Below are positions 1 through 10,300 of a stretch of DNA of 64,000 bases, piece by piece. The first letter of the stretch is position 1. Every line of letters starts with the position of its first letter. The stretch is taken from NCBI GenBank assembly GCA_022828595.1, contig JAKGHH010000002.1:38596222-38660221 (forward strand), in the 5' to 3' direction. The notes under the pieces were generated by a model. That model had not been told where the DNA came from, made no database searches, and was given only the letters and a program-made list of their open reading frames with translations. Both the position numbers and the translations under genes were made by a program. The stretch comes from Nelumbo lutea (lineage: Eukaryota > Streptophyta > Magnoliopsida > Proteales > Nelumbonaceae).

Positions 1-157
1 GTTTTATTGTGTGAAAATTGAAATCAACCCGAATCATCAGTTTAGGAATTTGCACAACCCAAAACCGACCCGTACTAATAAAAACTTGGTCGACTCGGGT
101 TAGGTCGGTTTGCATTGGTCGGTTTGGTCGGGTTGGGCCTTCTTATGAACATCCCTA
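1..157. mobile_element. right end of a hAT-type MITE, cut by the window edge
   Basis: The stretch is rich in ACCGACC / GGTCGGTTTGG motifs and ends in GAACATCCCTA. This is the inverted form of the TAGGGATG-type terminus seen on the MITE at 19494-25465. Its left half lies outside the window, so the target-site duplication cannot be tested. Assignment rests on the shared terminus and the AACCG-rich composition. Confidence 0.5.
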
Positions 158-1088
158 ATTGCAAGGTATCATAAGGGAGACCTAAAAATCTTGGCTTCAC
201 CTATACAAAACCACTAGAAAACAATTGGAGCATAATAATCAGAAGATAAGAACGAATATGAAGAACAAAAGAATGAGAGAGACTGAGAGAGAAATTGTAG
301 GAAGTTTAGATAAACAGGTAAAGAGGTTATTTTAATATTTGGGTGAAGATCGTGATGAAAATGCGACCCGTTTTTTATCAATCCATGTGGTTTAGAGTTC
401 GTGTGTTCCACGACATATCCGTTTACATGCATTTGCATATTTTCCATTTACCAAATTTACCAATTATCTGGTTTTGGATTGGGCTTGTCATTAATAATTA
501 TAAAAATTAATGAAAAATAAAATTAATGAACATTCTTTTTAAAAATTAAAAAAGAAAAAGTCAATAAAAACAATTCAAAATCATTAAAAGTAAAATAAAC
601 TTATCTAATAATAACAAATAAAAATGAAATTATAAATTAATAATTAATAAACATCAAAATCAATTTAAAAAGTAGCAATTATTACAAAATTATATAACAA
701 TAATAAAAGCAACTCATTAATTGTTAAGCAATTTTATATTCCAATGGAATTTCATTTAAAAATAATATAACATAAAAAATGCTCAAAACCGTTTGAACAA
801 TTAATCGCTTGGGTCAGTGATTTATTGACCAATATCAACCGTTTCTAAAAAAATTAGATTTTGGGGAAAACCAAAACTGATCACCTAATTAGTTCCCGAT
901 TTTCCGATCCCACCATCCGTTCGATTTTGAAAACCATGGTTTAACACTTTAATTTGGCCCAGCAAAAGAAAATTCCTGATTTCTCCACTAGAACCAATGA
1001 TATCTCTCCAACAATATCATTGGTTACACAGCCGCTGAACAGCCATCGCGTTCAGCTAATATGATAAACGGAGGGTGTAGTAGCGTCC
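158..1088. other. AT-rich gene-poor stretch upstream of the mannosyltransferase gene
   Basis: No coding region is supported. The stretch is strongly AT-rich from about 480 to 780. At about 780-940 it contains a degenerate piece of a TIR element that resembles those at 46640-46905 and 63045-63275 (ACCGTTTGAA, GATTTTCCGATCC, and the terminus TTTTGAAAACCATGG). The promoter of the downstream gene should lie at its right end, but no convincing TATA box stands out. Confidence 0.4.
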
Positions 1089-1127
1089 GTGAAGTTGCTT
1101 GCACGAGTCTCAGCTTCACACCATGCA

Positions 1128-1304
1128 ATGCCTATGTGTCAATATGTGATTGAACGTGCAATAAAATGTGCACAACCCAGGGTGCAGGAGGTCCGGACTC
1201 TTCTGGAGTGGAAGCTGCGGCTCTCAAAGCAACCGGTTTCCCGGCACGGCACCTGGTCATTCGTCATCCTCGAGCGATCGTGGAACCCCTCTGTGATTGC
1301 ATAA
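1128..1304 (+). other. possible upstream ORF before the mannosyltransferase start
   Basis: An ATG at 1128 opens a 58-codon reading frame ending at the TAA at 1302-1304, 61 nt before the ATG chosen for the mannosyltransferase gene. The local base composition is more GC-rich than the flanks. If the transcript starts upstream of 1128, this would be a 5'-UTR uORF that could reduce translation of the main frame. The encoded peptide matches no family I recognise. It could equally lie upstream of the transcription start or be a decayed coding remnant. Confidence 0.25.
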
Positions 1305-1365
1305 TGTGGCACTCTTCAATGCTCTAGTATCTTTTCTTGCGTCAGCTTGCTTGCTGGTAGGGATA

Positions 1366-4300
1366 ATGAAGCGGAGACTGAATGCTGCTAGTGCAGCAAC
1401 TAAAGAGCCAATTGATAAGTCTAGTTATTCCAAAACGGAACCGATTTCCTCAACCTCTGATGTTCGAATTTTCGCAATTTGTTTGATTTTTCGAGCAGTC
1501 AATTCATTGTTAGTGCAAACATATTTCAATCCAGATGAGCATTGGCAGGCCCTAGAAGTTGCTCACCGAGTTATATTTGGGTAACTCAAAACTATTCTCG
1601 CTTTTTATCTCTTTTAGGTTTGTTTTTAGTTGTATTTAGTTCATCAATAATGCTTGGTTTGTCTGGATCAATTAATCAAATTATGTTTGTTTGTGGAAAT
1701 TGAATGACAGATATGGCCACTTAACCTGGGAATGGGAGAAAGGGATCCGTAGCTACCTGCATCCTTTGGTGTTTGCTTTTCTCTATAAGGTTCTTGCTTT
1801 TCTTCATCTTGATACTCCCTGGTTCATGGTAAGTCTTCATTTTAACTGAGAATCATTTGAAACTTGTTCAGGTCACACTTTCTTAGATTTAGATTTTTGA
1901 GAAATATATACAAAGAGAACCAATTTTGTTATGTTTCTTTTATCCTTATTTTTTTTCCTTGTTCAATGGTTAGACTGTGAGAACTTTGTTATTTTAGAAA
2001 TAATTTAGTATTTACAGAACATTTGGTTTTATACTTTTAGTACAAAGGTATAGATCCTCTCAATGCCTATACCAAAGAGATTTTCTGTTTAAAAACAATT
2101 TAGTAAGAACATTTGGCTATGCTAAAGGGGATGGACCTTCTGAGTCTATATTCTATGAAGTGTCGAAATTCTAGTATCTTACACCTTTTAGTCTAGCAGT
2201 TGAGGTGGAGTCTTGAAAAGACTGCACATGTTTGCATCATGGTAAAATATCCTTCTGTGGCAGGTTTAGTCCAGTACCCATTGCTATATGGCGAAACCAT
2301 CGTTCTCCTTCCCATCTTTTTCTTTTAACCTGAGGAAAATATAAAATCTTAAGGCTGCCATATGTAGGGGAAAGATCTTATACATGGTGTAATTTGGGTT
2401 GGAGAAAGGTTTTCTTTGCTCTTTGCTTTTTATAGAGAGGTAGCATCTCGTGCCTCTCTGAGGGATGCTTGTAAAGTCTATCTTAAAGTCTAATAAAAGC
2501 TCATCTTATTTATCAAAAAAAAAAAGGGTTGGAGAAAGGTATTTTATATTGTTTAACTGGAACCTTGCCCACTAGTTGGACTGCTCTCTATACTCTATAG
2601 TCCACTGTCCACAATCCACATGGTTTTCTAATTTTGTTGAATATCAGAATCACTATAGAAAAAAATTTTTAAACAACTAATAATGAAATATTTTCTTTAT
2701 CCAAATTATCTTGGCCTACTGTTAGGTTCATGAACTCAAACCAAATAATTTAATTATTGTTTTGCATGGAGATGTAGAGATGATGGGTTATTAGAAAAAC
2801 TAAATCTTCTAATTATCTTTGCATACTACCAGGCATACCGCATGAATCTTGGAAACATCCTCTCTCTGTATCTGTAGGAGTAAGGCTGTGTTCATCTATC
2901 CCTCTCCATACTCTGCATTGGTGGGAGCCTCATGCACTAGGCTGCCCTTTAACTTGTTCATGGAAGTAATTGGATGGTTTGTTCAAAATCCTTCCCTTAT
3001 TCAAATCGCCTCTCCCCACTTCTGGGTTAACTTGATTTGCATTTGTGTGTTAGGCTGTAATTTCTAGATGCAGTATTTATACCAATATATATTTATAATG
3101 CCTACCAAATGAAGAAAAACCATGAACTCTATGAATAGGGAGTTGAAACATGGAAGGATCATTACTTGCATATTTTGATAATTAACATCATTATATTACT
3201 AAAAGGAAGAAAAAGCCAGATCTGCCCAGAAAAAGATAGATGGGGAAGCACAAAGGCAGCCTTAAGCTGATTACACAGGAATAAATTATGCAATAATCGG
3301 AATACAAATGGAGCTGTGGCCCAGGCATTTCCTACTGACACCCTGACAGTCCACCCCAGTTTGAGCTAAACTGTCAGCTAGGGAATTAGCTGATCTTTGA
3401 AGTCTATAACAAGTGTTAATAATTTGGAGTGGAGCTTCCCAACAGAACACTTTGACCTTTGGGGTGGGTGGATCAATCCAAATGTGTTTTAAAGGAAAAG
3501 ATGGGAGTATGAGGCTGGGATTGAGAGAAATCAAGCAGTTTGAAAAAGGATTAAACAGAGAAAGGAAGGATATCTTGGTTGATGTTTTGCAAGAATTCTG
3601 ATGGTTCCTTTGTTTCCTAATCAGCCACTCCTTGTCTAAGTCCAAATTCCAAGAGATATTGCCGTTTTGAAGAGATGCCATAGGTTTTTCTAAAGCCTAT
3701 ACAAATAAGGGTAAGCACAAGAAAAAGGAGCACCTCTCCACCATTAGACTTCCCGAAAATTCATCTATTTTTGTTTTGGGAATCATATCTAATGTTTGGA
3801 GAGAAAGTGGGTAAGATGGTCATGATAGCATTACTTTCTATTTATAGAGGGCAAAAAAGCCCATCTGTATCATTTAATTCACTAGTGCATTCTATCATCT
3901 CCTAGAAATGTTAATCTCACTTAGGTTACTTGATGTGGCTCAGATTGTGATGGTGAACTTAGGACTTATATTTTTGGGAGGGAATGACGTCGCTAATTCT
4001 TTGTTCATGGAATTGGAGGAACTGGATAGATCAAGGATCTTTTGAGATGAGTAAATTGTTGAGAAAGTAGATTAAATTTGATGGAGGTATTTTTGTACTG
4101 TTATTTTACTTATCAGGGGTACTTGAATCATTTTACCTGTCTTATTATAAATAAGATTGAGAGAGGTCAACTGCTACATCTAGCATTTTTTGGCTAACCC
4201 TCTTGTTTTCTCTTTTCTTCCTCTCCTCTTCTCCAATACTTTTATACTCACCTACCACCCAAGGATGCTACTTAGGAGTCTTATTCCAACATCCACCAAC

Positions 4301-7300
4301 AGTATCCTTATATCAACCTTGAGGATAAGGTTGTGCCTAAGGGGGGAGGGATTGTTAATTTCCAAGTCCAGGCCCAATGCTCTGATGGGAAGACCATGGC
4401 CCATACAGCTGCACCTGGGAGAGACAAGCCCAATTCTGCCTATGAGGTATGTATTTGCATGGAGACCAAAATGAATAAGAAGTTCAAATTTCCCTCTTAT
4501 CTTTTGCTCTTCTTTTCCATATGAGGAAGAGTCCCCTTGAAGAGACTCCTGAGTGAGCAGATTCTAACTACATTATGGAGAAGGATGATTCTAAGAAAAT
4601 GTAGGGTTGTGTGGTTTGAAAGGCACAGGGAGAGTCTATATGCTTTTAATGTAAGAGAACAGATGCAGTATGGTTGGTGTAGGCTTTAGAATTTCAGTTG
4701 ACTTGTGTACGAAGTGTGGCCAAGAAAATACTTTAGCAGTTGTGCTGTTATGATGTTGCTATGGTCACTCTCTTGAAAACCCAGGTATGGGCTTATTATA
4801 TGATGAAATATTTTGTTATTTGGTAAATGAATTTTTTCTTTTCAATCTTTTGGTGCTCTAAATAAATGGTGTCTCAATCTGCTGCTGTTTTAATAATGAA
4901 TAAGTCTCTGTTTAATGTTTTATCCTTCTTCCTGCTTTTAGATGAGGGCTCCACGACTCTTACAGTCTGTCTTTGCCTCAGTTGGTGATGTTTACTTGTA
5001 CAAACTTTCTTATGTCATCTTTGGTTACTCTGTTGCACAGTGGACTGTATCCTTTTATTTTGTGCGTTTTTAACCACTTAATTTACTTAAAACATTACTA
5101 TATTAAGTTGTAACACTTAATTCTCTGATAGCTCTTCTCTCAGTTCACAAATTGGTTCATGTTTTTCTGTTTCACTCGGACTTTATCAAACAGCCTGGAG
5201 ACAGTTCTCACCCTTGTGGGTCTCTACTACTGGTCCTTTGTTAAAGGTTCTGGCCATGTTTCTGTAGCTTCAAGAAGGCGGGGTTTGTTTGTAGCAGCAT
5301 TAGCATGTGCTATTCGACCAACGAGTGCTATCACATGGTTTTATGTGGGCCTTTTGGAGTTGTTTGAAACACATGGTAGATTGAGATTCATATTTCTCGA
5401 GCTAGTGCCTGTTGGGTAGGTACATTGCATCTTATCCCCAAGTGACTACAAATATAGTCCTTGTCAATTTGTTTTTTTCTTATCAAAATTGATGGTTGTC
5501 ATATACGGTTTTATACTTTAAGTAAATGGTTAGTTAATTAAGTTTATTTTGTATACCAGATAATGCTACCATCTTGTTTTGGCTATTTCTTTGAGCTGCT
5601 ATGCATTTAGAATTATTTACTTGTTATCAAGGGATTTAATTGGATACTTAGGGTGATAGCAATTTGATACTTTGGTAGTGGTGGGAAAACCTGTTTATGC
5701 ATCAATTGAAAAACAACTCACCGACTACCAGTCTAATATAACAAGCAGCACTTAGAGGGATCACTTGATTAGAATAATTGAAATTTCTTCTATCTCAAGT
5801 CACATTTATGCCATGAAATCAATATATTTATGCATCTTCCGTTATTTGATTACTACATCATTTTAGTGTCACATTAATACTATGATACCTAGATACAGAT
5901 ACATGAACATGGATATGAGAAACAAAGATATGGTTCTCCATTTTCTAAAATCTTGGACTTAGTTTGTGGATGCCATTACACTTATTTGTGAGGATGTAAT
6001 GGGAGGAAAGGGTGAGAAATATGGGACACCTAATAGAGCTTTTTGAGGAGGTGTCTAATCTGAAAATAAATTGAGATAAATATGTATGATAGAAGTTAAT
6101 GTGGGACAGAGAGACTTGCAAAGATATGTAAGAATTCTAGTGTGTGAGGCCTCTCATTGGTCTTTGAAATACCTAGGCATAACTTTGGGGGGAAATCCAA
6201 GTCCAAAGAACTTTTAGAACCCAATATTGGATATATTCAAAAAAAAAAAATGTCAACCTAGAAGAGGAATCATATTTGTCTAGGAGGTAGGATAACCATA
6301 ATCAAGTCAACCCTTGTAAACTTGCCTTTCTACCTCTCTATTTTTAGATTACTACCGGTGAAAGCAAAGAGGTTAGGAAATTCATGAACTTTTTTGTTGG
6401 AACTAGCTAATACCAAAAGAAATCATTTGGTGAGATGGTAATAGTGTGCAAAAGAAAGGATAAAGGGGGAACTGAACATAGGTAAATTACTAGAGAGGAA
6501 CAAGTTTTTGCTAGGAAAGTGGTTGTGGAGGTTTCTCGGGGATCTTAATAAGCTTTGGCACAAGGTAGTTCTAAGTATTCATGAGCTCTTGACAAATGGC
6601 TGGAATGCTGGTCTATCAAATAGAGCTACCTTATTCTCCCTTGGAAGTCTATCTCCAAATTTCTTCCCAACTTTATCAATTTTGTTAGGTATGATCACTA
6701 TGATGCATGTTTAGGGTACAAAATAAAATTTTGGGATCCCTAACTCCCTTTGGAACCTTCTCTTGTGCCTCTTTCTTCAAGTCCCTACTGCCTTCATCCA
6801 GTCCATTTGCACAAAACTTTCCAGTTAAGGATGTTTGGGGTGAGCCGATTCCTCCAAGGATTGGAGCCTTTTGTTGGGAATCCTTCCTCGGAAGATGTAA
6901 TACTTGTGATGTACTCCAAAGCAAAAGGCCTTTTTGGTGCTTGTCTCCGAATTGGTGCATTCTTTGCAAGGCTAATGGTGAAAGATCCTACCACTTATTA
7001 TTTTCTTGCCCCTTTGTTACTGATCTTTGGGAATGGTTTCTTTCCTCTTTTGGCTGAAATCCTTGGACCTGTTTGTTGATATTTCTATGGGTATGTTGCT
7101 GAATAGCTGGTTGGAGGTGGCAAATTCTTCTCCTGCTTGCTCTTTAGTTTGTCTTGTGTGGTCACCACCAGGAAGTGGACTTATAAAGCTAAACTTTGAT
7201 GGAAGTAGTGAAGGAAATCCAGGTCCATTAGGTGTAGGAGGGGTTTTCAGAGATGAGGACGGGAAGGTGCTCGCTTTATATTCAAGTTTCATTGGGTTTG

Positions 7301-10300
7301 GAGACTCTTTCAAAGCTGAGGTCTATGCAGTACTAGAGGGTATAAGGAAGTCTAAGGAACTGAATATACAAAAGTTAATCATTGAAGGGGACTCAAAGCT
7401 GGTCTTAAGTTGGTTACAAGAAGGTAGTGGACTTTGGAAATATGCTAATGAGAGGAGGGAGATTAAGTGGCTAACTAGAGGACTGGAAATCAAGTTTCAG
7501 TGGGTCAAGAGAACAGCAAATGCATTTGCTAATGCTTTGGCAAAGCAAGGGGTGGGAAGGGATCAAATGTTTTGGGCTGTTCTGTAACTTTTTCTTTTTT
7601 GTTATCTTCCTTGAGAGAGTTAAGCCTGTTTATCTCTCTTTGGAGTGCTGTAACTAAATTCTTTTAATCTAATGAATTCCAGTTATTGATCAAAAAAAAA
7701 AAAAATTGGGAGGATTTATGGGTGGGGAATAATCCCCTCAAGTATTTTTATCCAAACCTCTACGCTCTCCACTTTCAAGAACAAAACCATCATCAATTTG
7801 CTTTTCTTTCACCTAATGGTGCTAATTGGGACTTGGGATTTAGGACTTTGAAACACAAGATCTTGTGTCTAATTTGTTCCGTAGAGAAGGTTTTCCTTGA
7901 TTTTTCTTCTATAGACTCTTGTATTTGGACAGGCAGCCTTTCAGGTTCATTCTCTTGTGTGTCATTTTTTTTTTCAAGCTATATCCTCTCCTCTTCTTTC
8001 TTTGGAGGTGCTTCTGATGAAAGAGATTTAGAGTTGACTAGTGTCTCTTAATGTAAAGGCATTCTGTGGGAAGTTTACCATCTGAGAATCTTGCAATGGA
8101 GAGTCCACTCACCATTGACTAATCTCTTGTGGTTTTGTCTCTAACATTGGGAGGCGTTTCTTGCTACTTTTGATTGCAGATGGAATTGTCCAACTGATGT
8201 TATAAGACTATTTAATCTCTTTTTCTGTAGAATACCAACAAAGAGAGGAAAGGTATTTTAGAGATGCACCAGTTCAATACTCTATGGGAGTTATGGGAAG
8301 AAAAAAATGACAGGACAACCTATCAAAAAATAAAAATAAAAATAAAATAAAACAATGACAGGATAACCTATCAAAAAAAAAAAAAAATAAAACAATGACA
8401 GGATATAAAAGAGGTGGTTATGGAAAAGCATAATGGTTAAGGTATTGCGTTTGGTGAAGACCATGTAGTTGTTTACTCCTTTTACTGTGGATGATTTTAG
8501 AAGAGGATGGAATTGGATAGCAACATCATTGACAACAAGAGCCAAAGTTTTGAGATAAGTGAAGGCCACTGAGTTCATCTTGATTTAAATTAAACTTTGA
8601 TGGAAGCAGTTTGGAAAACCCCAGATCATCGAGCATAGGAGGAGCTTACAATGATGCTAGAGCAAACATCATGGCTATATTCTTGGAATCAATAGGTATT
8701 GGCGTTCTTTTAGGGTGGAGTTAATGGCTATATTGCAAGGATTAAGGGTAGGGAGGATTATGCGAGTTTGAAATATAATTGCAGAAGGCACCTCAAAGGT
8801 AGTAGCATGTTGGCTGAGAACAGACAGCAAAGGCTTATGTTACAGTACAGGCACATAATGACCGATATAAAAGTGCTATAAAGGGAACTGGAAGTGACAT
8901 ACCATTCGGTAAAAGGATGAGTAAGCTGTTAAGAAGATTTACTTGCTAAGCAAAGAGCAATTAGGGATCAGATGCTCACGAGAAAGTTGTAATATATTAA
9001 TGTACAGTGCATAAAAGGATGCAGGGGGACATTGTAAAGATGGGTAACAAACATGGCTGTGCTGAAACATATACTTATGCACTTTCTATTCTCTAATAAA
9101 ACTTACAGTTACTCATAAAAAAAAATCCAGATTTCATTGCTTTGGTGGAAAGAACTTGGGATAACTTGCATGTGAAGGGGAGGGCAGGCTTGTGATGAAG
9201 AAGTTGCAACAACTAAAGGAGAAGCTGAAGGAGTGGAATATAAAAGTTTTTTGGAGAGTGGAAGAAGCAGGTATTAGAAAAAAGTGTTGTAGCTGGACAG
9301 AATAGAGGAGGGGAGGCTATCTTGGGAGGTCAAACTTGATAGGCATCAAGTTAGAATTAAGTTGGAGCAAATCATTCATAGAGGGGAGATTTGTTGGATA
9401 CAAAAGTTGAGAGCTACTTGGGTAAAAACTGGAGAATTAGTTATAAGAACTAAAGATGAAGGGGAGGTTCTTTAAGACATGAAGGACATCCAAGATAGAA
9501 TTTTGGCATTTTATAAGAAGTTAACTGATACATAGAGAGTGTTCAACTGATACAACTGAACCCTGTGTATTTGGTTGATTGTTTTGTGTCCAGGGTTCAC
9601 CTGCACTATTGACAGCTTTAATTTTGCCCTAGGTCTACACTCATGATGTCCTTTTTGTGTGTGCCACTTTCTTTGTGTGTTTTTTTCCTGGCATTTTTTT
9701 TCCTCCAGAGGGTTGGTTAGTTAGGGGAGGCTAATCCTATATAGGTGCCTACATGCATGTTACTATGCTTGTTATGAACTTAAAATGTTAAACTTTGTAT
9801 TACTGATTGTGTGATGGCATGATTGTATTATTGTTTAATTGGATGCTTGGTAGTGCATCAGGGTGGCTATTTTTTATGTCCTTATCTTTTGATGTGTTGT
9901 GCCAGAATTGTGGTGCTTGCTTTCACATGTTTATTGGATCGGTTGATGTATGGGTCATGGATCTTGGTTCCACTTAATTTTCTTAAGTTCAATTTTCTCT
10001 CTTCTGGTGGAGACTATTATGGAACACATAAGTGGCACTGGTACTTTACTCAGGGGTTTCCTGTCATGCTTTTTACTTTCTTGCCATTCTCCTTAGTTGG
10101 CATCTTTAAGTCTAAGCAATGGAAGCTTTTTGGTCTGATTGTATGGGTCTTGGGACTTTACAGTCTGCTTGGTCACAAAGAGTTCAGGTAAGCCCATATG
10201 AACTTGAATGTGCTTTTATTATGAGAATACTTTGTACCCTTATTCCTTAAATTACTCATCTTTGTTTCATGAAAATAGTGGCCTGCTAAAATAGGCTGGA

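Noticed and set aside
1297..1365. Extending the PIG-B protein upstream to 1297
   Set aside because: The frame there begins with TTG after a stop; plant nuclear genes need ATG, and the first in-frame ATG is 1366.
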